A DNA stretch of 64,000 bases from Dryomyza anilis. Taxonomy: Eukaryota; Arthropoda; Insecta; Diptera; Dryomyzidae. Positions 1 to 11,982 of this stretch are shown one piece after another (the first letter of the stretch is position 1; every line of letters begins with the position of its first letter). The stretch lies in assembly GCA_951804985.1 (NCBI GenBank), contig OX638132.1, positions 23,350,617 to 23,414,616 on the forward strand, written 5' to 3'. The notes beneath the pieces are model-generated. The model searched no databases. It was given only the letters and a program-made list of their open reading frames with translations, and had not been told where the DNA came from. A program made the position numbers and the translations under genes.

Positions 1-11
1 TCCTTCATTAT

Positions 12-838
12 TCCCTACACCTATGAGGTACAGGGTATATTAACTTTGTGCATATATTGTAACGCCTCTTAGGAGGGTCCGGTATGGAAAAGTATATATA
101 TATATATATTCCTGATCAGCATCACTACCCGAGTCCGTTTAGCCATGTCCGTCTGTCTGTCCGTCTTGTTGTCTTGCTGTCCGAATACAGAATAAGTTGA
201 GAAATACTGATCAGAATGCGATGAAATTTCGTCTCAATATATTTTAGCCAAAAGTAGGAACTGAGTTTGAAAATGAGCCAAATCGGTCAACGGACACGCC
301 CACCTCCCATACAAGTCACTTTTATATAACTCTTTCGGAACTAATAACTCGAAAAGTATTCAAGGTATAGTTATAAAATTTAAAACGTATTATTAGTATT
401 CACCTAAAAATATGTGGTCCAAAAATAGGCGTGATACGCCCACTTTTTTTTCATTATTTCATGGGTTTTCATAATATAAATTTGATCCGTTAATTATTAA
501 AATCAAATCTATGAAATATTAGCCTTCCAAAATTTTAAATATAGGCTTGGTCCGCCCAATTATATTTTTCAATTTTTTTTTTAGTTTTTTATACTTTTAT
601 ATACATTTTTTAATTTATGGGGATATAAGACGTAAATTTCTGATATGTGAATAATATTACGAGGGTGGGGAGGTTCAGCATAATTCAAAACTTTAAAATT
701 AAGGTATGCAATTAAATATCCCACATTAATTTCCCCACCAAAGGTGTAGGGTATTCCATTGTCGGGCCCGACCGACTATAAAAATCCGCCCCATGTGACC
801 GAACTTACCCATGTGACCTAACTTTCTCAACTCGTTAC
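12..838 (+). mobile_element. mini-me/DINE-1-like element, family A, copy A1
   Basis: This is a non-coding repeat that recurs at 27871-28502 and, inverted, at 37776-38588. It starts with CCCTACACCTATGAGGTACA and has AGGTGTAGGG near its other end, so its ends carry short inverted repeats. A TA run (about 95-110) and a GTCY run (about 148-180) flank its 5' part, the pairing known for dipteran mini-me elements. The last 30 bases (CCATGTGACCTAAC...) match, inverted, the first bases of family B. No reading frame of use is present. Family naming rests on structure, not a database match. Confidence 0.8.
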
Positions 839-2190
839 TATATGTATTTATAACTTTCAAATATGTCTCGAAAATGCATTTAGATACACAGATACTTCGT
901 CGTCCTGACTTATGTTTATTTTTGTAGTACACATAACAGTCAAACGATCAATATATGATCTGTTAAGGTATTTCCTTAGTTAAAGAATTATTTTAAAAAA
1001 CATATGTTTTGATATTTACAGCATACTTAAGGAAAAATGGTCACACAATTTTAAAGACTGGAGAATTTACTTAATATTTTTATATTATCGTTTAATATTT
1101 TTGACATTTATATAAAATTGTTATAACTGATTTACAGAAGTAAATATATAAACAAATATTTTATATTCAATTAAGCAAAATATGATCAAAAACCTATTGC
1201 ACCAAAAAGAGGCGACCTTTGCGACATCTAAATCGCATTCTAAAAATTTGAAAAATTAGAGGAAAATGCTAAAATCGTCTTATAGTTTTGCATATTTTTC
1301 TATATTTTTGAGTAAATAACAACACACTAAAATTGCAGTTTATTTGAGCATAAATTTTAAAAATTTATTAAATTCTTTTGTGACTTAAATGCATTTTGAA
1401 CAAATCGAAACCGATAACGAGAACAACAAACTGTCGGTAGCCAGAGACAAAGTATCACCAAAAGCAATTTCCTAATAGCATCAGTCACAAGAAAACTTCC
1501 GACCTGCACTTCCATAGTCACAATGTCATTTTATGATACGTTGTTTCAAGTTTTTGTATTTTTTTTTATCTTTGTCACATAAAATCACAAAATGTGGGAA
1601 ACTATTTCCTGATTTTCAATTCTTATCTTCGGCTAAAAGCTACAACTGTATGGGACAAAAACAAGCATAAAGAAAAACTACAAGTACAATTTAAGCAACA
1701 ACCCACTCTTCCCGAAACTAAAGCGCAATGATATGATATCAGAATTTCAAATTACATTCGATTTCCGGCATTTGTTTCGCTTGAATAAACAAAATTTCAA
1801 ATGATAAGAAAGTGAGCAGAAAGTATTGGAAAAGAATGTAAAGCATAACGTAGTAGCATGAAAGTTGGCGTTATCGCAATGCAGTGTAATTGGGCAGTAA
1901 AATCAAGTGAAAACATAATAAAAAAAACAAAAAAAAGCATCAAATAAACGTCAATGTGTGAACATAAAAAAACTCATGTTATGGTATCATAACAATGATG
2001 ATGGACCACGCGCAGGCATATTTTATCCGTACGACTTTTATCTGTCTTTTCATATAAAATATTTAATATTAACTAGATAAGACTCTAAATTGGAATATAA
2101 CAATCGAAGTGTTTCTATTCTCAGTAGAATTTGTTAATGAGATTTAATTCTATACACTACGACTACTATATTGTACATGGGGGTTTCTAT
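839..2190. other. AT-rich single-copy-looking DNA
   Basis: I see no gene, RNA or repeat with a partner elsewhere in the window. It holds homopolymer A and T runs and no open frame worth reporting. Confidence 0.6.
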
Positions 2191-3110
2191 GTTATTTTAG
2201 TGTTTTATGTTTTTCCATTGATATTTGTGTTTTTATATTTCCTTTTGTTGTTTTGTTTTTAATTTTATTTAGGTGTTTTGAGTTTTTAAATTTTGTGTTT
2301 TTGTTTTTTCTTTTGTGTTTTGTCTCTGTATTTTGCTTTTCTTTTTGATATTTGGTTTTCAATTTTATATTTGTGTTTTTGGTTTTTGGTTTTATGTTTT
2401 TGTTTTTTTTTTGCTTTTGTTTTTGTTTTGGTGTATTTAATTTGTTTGTGTTGTTTTTGTATTTTTTCTTCTATTTTGTTATATTGATTACATGTTTTTG
2501 TTTTCGCATTTGGTTTTATGTTTTTGCTCTTATTTTTGTTTTCTTGTTTTTACTTTTGTTTTGTTTTGCTTTAGCTTTTGCTCTTGCTTTTGTGTGTTGT
2601 TGTTTTTGCTTTTATGACTTTGCAATTGTTTTTCATTTTGGGTTTGTTGTTGTTTCTGTTCTTGTCTTTGTCTTTGTATTTTGCTTTTCTTTTTGATATT
2701 TTGTATTCAATTTTATATTTGTGTTTTTGGTTTTTGGTTTTATGTTTTTGTTTTTTTTTTGCTTTTGCTTTTGTTTTTAATTTGTTTGTGTTGTTTTCGT
2801 ATTTTTTCTTTTATTTTGTTATATTGATTAAATGCTTTTGTTTTCGCATTTGGTTTTCTGTTTTTGTTTTTATTTTCTTGTTTTTACTTTTGTTTTGCTT
2901 TAGCTTTTGCTCTTGCTTTTGTCTGTTGTTGTTATTGCTTTTGTTATGTGTTTTTGCTTTTATGACTTTGCTATTGTTTTTCATTGTGGGTTTGTTGTTG
3001 TTTCTGTTCTTGCTTACGTTTATTTGTTTATGCTTTTGTTGTTTTTATGTTTTATCATTTGTTTTTGTATTTTTTCTATTATTTTGTGCTCTTGATTATT
3101 TACTTATTCA
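2190..3110 (+). repeat. T-rich (TTTTTG/TTTTGC) array with tandem long units
   Basis: About 0.9 kb is built of TTTTTG, TTTTGC and TTTGTG words. Two tandem units of about 348 bp are visible: the phrase TGTCTCTGTATTTTGCTTTT at 2321 returns with one change at 2669, and the phrase around TTTTGCTCTTGC near 2576 returns near 2906. Phe/Leu/Val-rich open frames here reflect base composition. Similar T-rich DNA forms a section of the Helitron-like element at 30030-30200, so this may be an expanded piece of that family. Confidence 0.75.
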
Positions 3111-3905
3111 AAAAAAATTTGGTTTTGAAAGTAATATATTTTTACAAAGCTGAATTCTTCCGGTTTAAGAATTTGTAAGAATATCTATGAATAATTGAAG
3201 TACAAAAATATTATATTGATAAAAATACCATCACAAAAGAATATTGAAATTATAAATTGTATATGTGAATTTGTATTTAATCTGAAGACTTAAGAAGTGA
3301 TTTTCTAAAACAAAGTAAGAGGAACCATAGAACTATAGATCTTGTTTGACACATAGCACCGTCCGACACAATTTTGCATACATGAAAAAATCGACCTGTA
3401 CGTGAAACAAGGGATCATTCTAAGAATTAGAGTGTACACAGTTTTTTTTAGATAAATTATTTTATGGTTTTTATTTGAATTTCAATTGCAAATGCATATC
3501 AACTTTTCATTTTTTTTTTCGCGACACACATTTTGTATCTGCGATCTCTCGTAGTATCAATTCAGATAAAATTCTGTTTTATTCCCATTTCAAATGGTTC
3601 TATTAGATTTTTGAAAAATCAATTTAAATATATTAAATACAAATAAAAGCTGAGAACGAATTCATAAAGGACCACCAATATCATATTCATACTGAGTGAT
3701 GTTTCAGCTATGAAGAACATCCAACATTTTCAAATGTTCGACCGAAAATTTGATATGCGCTTTTGAAATGCAAATAAAACCATTTAACAAATTGATCCAG
3801 AAAAACGGGAATACAGTATTTTATTTTTAGCGTACTTTAAGAATAAATGTGTGCAGCCAATAGTTAAATTTTGTCGTACGGTTTAATAATTACTTTTATT
3901 AAATT
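3111..3905. other. AT-rich non-coding DNA
   Basis: No gene or recognised repeat is seen between the T-rich array and the SINE. Confidence 0.5.
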
Positions 3906-3917
3906 ATGAAAACCATA

Positions 3918-4231
3918 CAATATATAATAATAGCTTGGCGCTTCAATCCTGTATAGAACTTCGGCCGAGCTCTCTCACCATTTTGAGCTGTGCGTGTTAT
4001 ATTTGTACTCAAAGTGGTGGGACCTACAGTTTATTGCCGAATTCGAACGGCGGGTGAGAGCTTTTCATAGGCAATGGTTTCACTCTCGTAGGTTTGCCAT
4101 TTACTGCCGAGAGGTAGCGCGGTATAGAAAAATGTTTCTATGAAAAGATGTTGTTAGCCCCAGTCCAGGCTTGAACCGGGGAACTTTCGGCTCGCAGTCC
4201 AACGCACTAACCACTCAGCTACCACGGCTAC
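3918..4231 (-). mobile_element. tRNA-derived SINE, copy S1
   Basis: Read on the minus strand, the element opens with a tRNA-like head containing A-box (TAGCTGAGTGG) and B-box (GGTTCAAGCC) RNA polymerase III promoter motifs. A body of about 230 bp follows and ends in TATTATTA. The 12-bp direct repeat ATGAAAACCATA flanks it at 3906-3917 and 4232-4243, a clear target-site duplication. Copies lie at 12122, 22543, 46490 and 48402, with a partial one at 63948. It encodes no protein and would depend on a LINE in trans. The shared body with GCGCCAA near the 3' end recalls SINEs of tephritid flies, from memory. Confidence 0.92.
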
Positions 4232-4591
4232 ATGAAAACCATATATGTTATGCAAAGAAATAATAGGTACACCTTGAAATTTTTATTTTTGAGTTTGACT
4301 GGATAAAACATTGGTCAGACCATTCTGAATTTTATGTGGTTTATTTCAAAATATTGGCTGACGTATTTTCAATAGAATACAAAATAAATAAGATTGATAA
4401 CTAATAATCTAAAACATGTCGTGCATTTTCATATATATATGTTTTACGTAATAACTGAAAAACTTGAAGTAATATCAAAAATCTGAGTAAGGGGTCGTGA
4501 TTAAAGTCTTGAAGTCCATCGGAAAATCGTACTAATGTCCTTTTCTTGACTAGTGTTATTTAAAAAAAAAAATCATATTGGGATATAATAT

Positions 4592-5124
4592 TGTTACGAA
4601 CATTCAGTCTACGGATAATTGTTCTACAAGTTCGTATCTCTGGATTGTGTACCAAATAAAAACACGCTAATGTTTGGTTTAAATTATAAAAAATAACTTT
4701 ATTAATTCACTTTAATAAACAACTTTAATAATTATAAATTCTAACAACTGCTGCATGTCCACAATTTAACTTGACATTTATCACACGAGCTGCACTCGAC
4801 CACTTTACAATCACTACTGAAGTGCTGTACCTCAGATGCGTCGACCTTATATACTGCAGGCATCAGTTCGACACGTTTCGACAAGCTTTGACTTGTTTCG
4901 AGAACCATTTACTCGTTTCGTGAATAACGCATGCTATTGGCATCTCATTCGCAGTCATGTGTTTTAATGTGCTGATCTTCCATCTCTTTCTCGCACATTG
5001 CTCAGTGCGCTGTATGATCTTCCGTCTCTTTCTAAACTATTGCTTAGTGCGTTGAATTGTCTTGCGTCTCATTTATTATTGCTGAATACTTGCACTATGG
5101 GGAAAATTACATCTTTTCGTAACA
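4592..5124 (-). mobile_element. solo LTR of a gypsy-like (Ty3) retrotransposon, copy 1
   Basis: The element starts TGTTACGAA and ends TTCGTAACA, giving the TG...CA ends of an LTR, and is flanked by ATAT on both sides (4588-4591 and 5125-5128). On the minus strand a TATATAAG box lies at about 4848-4855. No gag-pol DNA is attached, so this is a solo LTR. Three more copies lie at 7689, 40646 and 42984. A 4-bp ATAT-like duplication is typical of Ty3/gypsy elements of the 17.6/297 type. Confidence 0.88.
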
Positions 5125-5128
5125 ATAT

Positions 5129-6481
5129 TCTAAGATTGTTCAGCACAAATATCAATTTTATTATTTATAATTTATATTATTTAATAATGTTTTAGGTAAT
5201 TACCTTTCCAATGATTTATTACATATTTGAACCTCTTAATTTCTTCCTGTTTTAAAAGGTACGTAAATAAAAATGGATTTCCTCAAAATTGTACGGTTAA
5301 AATATGTGATATGCCATTGCAAAGGCAAATTAATTTTCTAAAACTTGACTTAAAAATTTATATTTATTTATCAACAGATTATACTTTATAACAAATTTTC
5401 TTGACTTAATTATATTAGTAATCTGCATTTCCTAAACACCCTGTATCTTAAACTGGGAGCAGAATTAGACTTTATTTTAATTTTCTTATTTTATTGAGTC
5501 ATATAATGACACACTGAATTATTGATATCGACGAACCAAACCTCCTGTATATATTTTAACTTGTTTACTGCTTTTATGGACTACTCAATGACGTTGAACA
5601 TGATGATTTAATTTTAAATAAAAGAATACGACTAATTATAAATTTACTTACTAATTTTTATAGGATTATTATTTAATACTTTTTCCACAATTAATTTTTA
5701 TTATAGTTAGTATTACTATTTTTTTCATCTCATCTCAACTAATTTTCTGTCTGCTGTTTCTGAATATAACAAGTTTACACTGAATAGCTATTACAATATA
5801 TGCTATATAAACAATAAATAATTATTTTCATTAAGTAACAACACTTTTTTTATTTAAATTTCTAAAATGCTGCGCCACAACACTTTCTGCATTACGCTTC
5901 GCAATAGGAAATGAAAGTACGCGCGTTAGCCATAAGTCAAGCGCAGTTAATTACCATTACTTGAAAATTGCAGTAGTACTCAGCAAATGTATCAGCAGTG
6001 TACATACAAACATCGTACATGGTCAACTCATTACCCGAAGCATCGCTAAACCACAGTCAGCTACATTTCAGCATTTGTCTCGGCTGTCGACGTTTGCTCG
6101 CCGAGACTTGCTACCGTTGTGGCAAACAGCTGAAATGGGTCATATGTGGTTGGAGCTGTTGAACATCCGCTTGGCGGTGAGGCGATGTGATGTTGCACTA
6201 ACAAGAGCAACAATAAAAACCACGATTTGGCTTGAAATTAATCTGCTGGATTGCGGTAGTTATTTGCTACTAAATGAGGAAACGACTGCGGATGTGCAGA
6301 CGGACACACATACACACATGGACACGGACATGATCAGATATCAAACAACACATTGCATAAGTGTGTTTAACTGTTGCGCTTTAAGCGTTCACTATAATGC
6401 GAACACTTTGTTTGTTGCATATATCGTAGGTACATATGTTTTAAATAGATTTAAGAAACACAAAATTTGAAAATAAAATAA
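5129..6481. other. non-coding DNA, second half less AT-rich
   Basis: The first 700 bases are plain AT-rich DNA. From about 5870 to 6440 the base composition becomes more even and complex. An open frame of 169 codons covers 5961-6470 but begins with TTG and has no recognisable domain. A conserved non-coding element or enhancer is as likely as an exon. Confidence 0.4.
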
Positions 6482-7218
6482 AACCAGTTGGGAAGGTTAG
6501 ATCACATGGGAAATTTTAAAGTAGGTGTAATTATGATAGTTAGGATTATCAAAATTATAGTCGGTCTAAGCCGACTATAAATACCCTACACATATGTGTG
6601 GTTACCATTCAAAGTGATATATAGGTCACCAGGGTATACGAATCCTGAAAAAAACTACAAACATTCAATCGCTGAAGAATTTCCATTCATTTGATACCCA
6701 TATTTACAAATGGGTAGGTGTACCGAATTTCGATTTTTTTTTTGTGAACCACAAGTCTTTTCGCCGGAAAACATTATTATCATGTATTTGAGCATGATGT
6801 CAATATATATTTGACCAACAAAGTTTACCTAAGCACGTATACATAAAAATTGATCTTTATATGTACATTTTATATGTGGTATTAGAACATAAGTGGTCGG
6901 ATCATAGGTCACAATGGACCGATCTCGCCAATTTTTTCGCACATACAGCGTAGGTATATTAGTAATCTAAGTTATAAGTTTCATTTATCTAGCTCTTCAA
7001 TTTTAAAAGCCTTAGGGATTTCAACAGACAGACGGACAGACAGACAGACGGACGGACAGACAGACAGACGGACAGACAGACGGACATCGCTAAATCGACT
7101 CAGGAGGTCATGCTGATCAAGAATATATATACTTTTCCATACCGGAGATGCTTTCTTCTGGGTGTTACAAACGGCGTACCAAACTGAATATACCCTTTCA
7201 CTCTTAGTGTAGGGTATA
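6482..7218 (+). mobile_element. mini-me-like element, family B, copy B1
   Basis: It opens with AACCAGTTGGGAAGGTTAGA and ends TAGTGTAGGGTATAAAAAT. A nearly identical copy is at 34848-35568 and a decayed one at 44935. A GACR tetranucleotide run lies at about 7025-7085, just before CATCGCTAAATCGACTCAGG. The opening bases are shared with the inverted end of family A, so A and B are related. No protein is encoded. Confidence 0.85.
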
Positions 7219-7478
7219 AAAATTGTAATTTAGCATTTTTGTTTGGTACCATGATTCCTAGATAACTTTTTAATCGGTTGTAAAGATAACTATATTTTAA
7301 AGGGCGTGACAATAATATATTTTATACCCTACAACTTTGAGTTACATTCGTATTTTGTTCAAAAAAATAATATAATTAAAAATCGGCCCCTAAAACGAAA
7401 GCATACCTCGTGAAAATATCAGAAACAAAAACAAAACATTCAAAATCATTATTTCTATTTAGCTTATTTATTCGTTTC

Positions 7479-7481
<3 letters not shown>

Positions 7482-7528
<47 letters not shown>
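7482..7528. repeat. (TA)n microsatellite
   Basis: An uninterrupted run of TA dinucleotides about 47 bases long. Confidence 0.95.
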
Positions 7529-7529
<1 letters not shown>

Positions 7530-7688
7530 CATTTGAGATCACCATTTTTTAAAGAATTAACAGCATTGTTTTTTTATAATTAAAGGTCTCGAAAAATTAT
7601 AAAACTTCACTGTTAAAAGTATTTAGATTGCTTCATAAATAAAAAGGTTGCAGTCAAGTCGTACTTTTTTTATTTAAAAATAATATAT

Positions 7689-8198
7689 TGTTACGAAAAT
7701 TCAGTCTACGAAAAACTGTCCTACAAGTTCGTATCTCTGGATTGTGTACAAAATAAAAACACTCTTATGTTTGGTTTAAATTATAACAAAAAACTTTAAG
7801 ATAACTTTTTAGTCGGTTGTAAAGAGAACTTTAATAAACAACTTTACTAATAACAAATTCTAACAACTGCTGCATGTCCACTAGTTAACTTGACATTTGC
7901 TCTCACGAAACTCACTCGACCACTTTCCAATTACTACTGAACCGCCTTTATATACTGCACGCATCAATTCGACACGTTTCGAGAACCTTCTACTCGTTTC
8001 GTGAATGACGCATGCTATTGGCATCTCATTCGCACTTATATGTTTTTAATGCGCTGATCTTCTATCTCTTTTTCGCACATTTCCTCAGTGCGCTGAATGA
8101 TCGTCCGTCTCTTTCTAACATATTTCTTAGTGCGCTGAATTGTCTTGCATCTCATTTATTCATGCACTGTGGAGCAAATTACAAATCTTTTCGTACCA
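7689..8198 (-). mobile_element. solo LTR of a gypsy-like retrotransposon, copy 2
   Basis: Same family as 4592-5124. It begins TGTTACGAAAATTCAGTCTA, ends CGTACCA (the family norm is CGTAACA), and is flanked by ATAT at 7685-7688 and 8199-8202. It carries about 35 bases at 7799-7833 absent from the other copies, which closely match the segment at 7258-7290. Confidence 0.87.
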
Positions 8199-8202
8199 AT
8201 AT

Positions 8203-9079
8203 ATAAAAATATGTGTTCGTATCATTTCCACATATTTTGAGGTCCCACTCTAAATTTTTGAATGTGCAAAGATTCAACGAAATCAAAAATAGTAAATCTC
8301 AAAATTGCCTGGTAAATTATAATATATTTTTTACAATATTGGAAAATTCTTGAATATACATTAGCTAACATCATAATGATATTAACAATAAAATTGTATA
8401 CTAGCACGTAGTGGGCTTGACTATAGTTTAAATCTCAACCATATCGTCTAAGTAGTAACGGTGTAGTATCGGTTTTTACTTCGATTTTTTACCTCCTCTT
8501 ATTTCTGCTACTCTTTTAGGTTGTATTGCGAACCTGTTATATATACCACTTCAAAGTTTCCACGCTATGGTCCAGTTTCGGTTGATTTTTGGGAATATTT
8601 TCAATATCTTGCACAGAAAATTAATTATTTTACTTAAAAATTTGAATTATAATCGTGATAAATAAATATAAATCATTTTCTGTTTGTTTCATTGTTTATA
8701 CGGTATGTAAACTTACAACTCTCTATTCAAATTTTTTTATATGAGATTTTTAAATATTGTATATGAGAATATACTATAGATCCAGAAGAAAGTCTGGTGT
8801 ATTGTTATAACAAAATTACTATAGGTACTATAAAGAAGAAATGAGTACCTACCATGCTTTTAAAAATATTTTGTTTATGTTTTATTGTTAAAATCGCAAT
8901 TCATTATTTCAAAATTGCATTTCAAATTATTTAAGATTTTTTAATAACGATTTCGTAAACGGGTTTTCAGCGGTTATTGGTTCCGTCTTCAAATTCCTGT
9001 ATACAACAATCATACTAAGTTTACTGATGTGGATATTTGCCTGTTCCCGAAGCAACTCATATAAACAATTATAGATCCA
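8203..9079. other. AT-rich non-coding DNA
   Basis: Nothing recognisable is seen: no repeat partner, RNA or convincing reading frame. Confidence 0.5.
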
Positions 9080-9880
9080 CTCAAAATAATTTCATTTTAT
9101 ATTTTACGAAATATTTTTTTGTAATCTTTAATTTCGTAAAATACGAAATAATTCATACAATACACCAAACATTTGTAATTTATGTTTTTCCCAAAATGTT
9201 TTTTACGAACGATTCGTATATATTACGAATCAATATTTGTAAAACAACAAAAAAATTACGAATATTTCTTTTTAATTACGAAACGTTCGTTATAATATTT
9301 TCTATTTATTTATTTTTTTACGAAAGAATAACATATTTTGAGAACGAGCTTTACATTTTATGAATAAATTATTAACTTTCGTAAATTGAGGTTATATGTA
9401 GAGTTTTACGAAACATTCGTGTTTTTTTACAAATAATTAGAAAAAACAGAAATCTTTTGCGTTAAATAGAAACTTGGAGCTGCATTTTATTTTAATTGGT
9501 ATAGCGATCGAGTTTGAGTTCTGTTTGTCTCAAAAGTGCAAAAGTATCCAATCTGTGCATAATATTTCATATTTTTATGAATGAATCGTTATTTTTTATC
9601 GTCAGCATTCGTGTATTTTACTAAAGATTCATAAAATATTCCTATGTTTCAAAAAATGTACGAATGCTATCGTAAAAAGTACTAATACTTTCGTAAAATG
9701 TACGAATATATTCGTTAAAAAGTACACAAATATTCAAGAAATTACGAATCTTTCGTATTATATACGAATGGCTTTCGTAGATAAAATTTACGAAAAGTTT
9801 AATATTCGTAATATTTTCATAAATTTACGAACGCTTTTTTGTGTATTTTACGAAATATTTCATGGATAAGTGTGACGAAT
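9080..9880 (+). mobile_element. TTCGTAA/TTACGAA-dense repeat, family J, copy J1
   Basis: This stretch is packed with TTACGAA, TTCGTAA and CGTAAAATACGAA words in both orientations. A homologous copy lies inverted at 46850-47625: the ends of the two align, for example GTGTATTTTACGAAATATTT here against its reverse complement there. The interspersed pair and similar length (about 0.8 kb) suggest a mobile element, though no clear terminal repeats or target duplication were found. The 108-codon frame at 9037-9363 is treated as chance. Confidence 0.6.
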
Positions 9881-10870
9881 TTTAACCACAATAAGAAACA
9901 ATTATGGTTTTCGTATGTAGCGATATAAATATAACGTCGTTGTAGAACGAAAAGTCACCAAATACATTTTTATCAAAAACTTAAATTTTGAGTTTGTTGA
10001 TTAATATTATAAAAAGTAATTGATGCATTTTTAAGGTTGAAATATCAATTGATAGATTTACATTTTCTTATCATGTGGTAAATTATCGAATAAAAAATAA
10101 AAGATATATAAAGATTTTTGTAAATTAATATTTGGTGACTTTTCGTTCAACAACGACGATATAATAGATGGTTTATTTAAATGAATGCTGACCATTACAC
10201 ATATTATGAATCCATTTAATTTATGTTTACTGTCATTATAAATGTTACGGCTACTCAGACGTCCATCTACTGTCATTTTTGGCAGCACTCAATTTGATGT
10301 CCACGTTCTTTGTTTGAGTGAGAATGTTTTTTGATCTGCTCTGTGTCTGCTGACCATGTTTTTTGCACATTTTGTTCTATAAATGACTACTCCTTGTCAT
10401 GGATGGTTTTTGCTTTTCCTTGTCATACTAATTCCATCTATGTGCGCACAAACAATTTGTACATTGTTTGCATACAAAATTGATAACAGCAGCCAGTGGA
10501 TCGTGTGCTGGTAACGTCGAATGAATGTCATTGGTATGGATGGATGCCAACATAAAGACGCAATCGTTGTCTTTGCCAGTACGAGTCCAATCAATTTTAT
10601 GACTAAACGTGTGTGAAATTTCTCTATGGCAAAATTTTTAACAGACATGAACATTTTTTTTTTTATCTCTTGTAGACGATAATCGGATTTCCTTCCGTTC
10701 GTTGTTGACTTTGTTTCAAGTGTACAGAAAGTAGACAAATTCATTTCATTGACGGAAATTTAAAGTAAACTTAGTTGTAAAAGTGCACGAATTATTTATT
10801 AAACAATTTGTTAAATATGAAAAATTTAGTGATGAGCTTCGTGATTTACAATAAATTTAAATGTCTGCGA
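9881..10870. other. non-coding DNA, more complex at 10280-10750
   Basis: A 115-codon minus-strand frame (10397-10744) starts with ATG in more balanced sequence but shows no domain, splice context or partner. The rest is AT-rich. A conserved non-coding element is possible. Confidence 0.35.
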
Positions 10871-10903
10871 AATTATGTAATAATGAAAAATTGTAAAAAA
10901 ATT

Positions 10904-11047
10904 TTGTTTTGTTTAAACATTTCATTATTTTGTTCACCGTGTGACGTATGAGTGATACGTATATTTAATGATTACTTAAACTTTAAATATATGTATCACT
11001 TATACGTCACACGGTGAACAAAATAATGAAATTTTTGAACAAAACAA
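10904..11047. repeat. long imperfect palindrome (foldback)
   Basis: Two arms of about 64 bases face each other across a spacer of about 16 bases. The matched core TTGTTCACCGTGTGACGTAT sits in the left arm and its reverse complement in the right, within about 29 perfectly matched bases. Pairing continues outward with a TTATGTAATA match on each side. It could be a tiny MITE or a snap-back product. Confidence 0.85.
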
Positions 11048-11214
11048 CATATTACATAAATAAAAGACCCACTAAAATACTATGTAACCATTTTTCTTAG
11101 AACATCAATAGTTTAAGAGATATGAGCCGTCAAAGATAGGAAAAAAAATTGTATTCCTTACATTAATTTACGAAAATACATATTGGAACAAAGTACCCCA
11201 GATGAAATTTATCT

Positions 11215-11850
11215 CAAGATATGATCTTTGCCTGATCATGCAGCTTGATTTCAAGTATGACAATGATCAGGGGTTTTGATCAGTGCTTGATTCAAAACGT
11301 GACACTATTCGAAGTTGCTTTCCTGATCAGGTGGCATGCTCAGGCTTCCTGATCTAACCCTTATATAATTCGATGTATAATTAATTTTTTCTGACGATGC
11401 TTTACCAAATTTGAGAAATTTCAAACAAAAAATAGTTTGTGAACAAAGTTTTCTCAATAACTTTTGTAATCAGAACAAGTGTACGTTTTGAGATATTTCA
11501 ATTTTTTTAAAAAATGTTGAGAATTTTTATATCTCTTGCATTTGAGTTTAACATTTATTTATTAGCATATTTTAATTTATTGGAATAATTTTGCTAACCA
11601 ATTAAAATCTCGATCATATTATATTACACGATGTCCAATATGATATTTTCATAAGTGTCACATCAGCTTTCCTCAAGTTAATTTTATATCAGTATTGTTT
11701 ATGAAGGTTGGATCTGAAATTAGTATTACCCTAGTCGACCCTAATCATTATCATTTCAAGTGGCCTTTGGTAGTGATGTCTTATAGTATTCTGATCAGGG
11801 ACGAATGCGAAATAAGACTAACCTTAACCAATTTCCAGTCAGGTACCTTT
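11215..11850 (+). repeat. direct duplication, copy P1 (no SINE)
   Basis: Several blocks recur in order about 0.8 kb downstream: TGATTCAAAACGTGAC, the ACGATGCTTTACCAAATT region, CTCGATCATATTATATTA, CCTAGTCGACC and GACGAATGCGAAATAAG. Divergence is considerable, so the duplication is old. No coding potential is seen. Confidence 0.8.
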
Positions 11851-11982
11851 CCAACTAACTATATTTGGTACGTGCACCCCCAGAATCTTGGTCACAGCAG
11901 TCACTTGAAAAACCAACTTTTTTCGTATTTTATAGTACAAACATTCCCGAATGTAAATTTAGTTCCGGATGCGTACATTGTC

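Noticed and set aside
2293..3178. Phe/Leu/Cys-rich frames that look like membrane proteins
   Set aside because: Several frames are open at once because the DNA is T-rich; the same happens at 15529-16265.
4150..4231. Functional tRNA gene at the SINE heads
   Set aside because: A and B boxes are present, but acceptor and anticodon stems do not pair and target duplications surround the longer element.
5961..6470. 169-codon plus-strand frame
   Set aside because: It begins with TTG; the first ATG is about 175 bases in. No domain, splice context or codon pattern supports translation.
10397..10744. 115-codon minus-strand ATG frame
   Set aside because: No homology recognised, no signal peptide or domain, and it lies in a repeat-rich setting without other exons.
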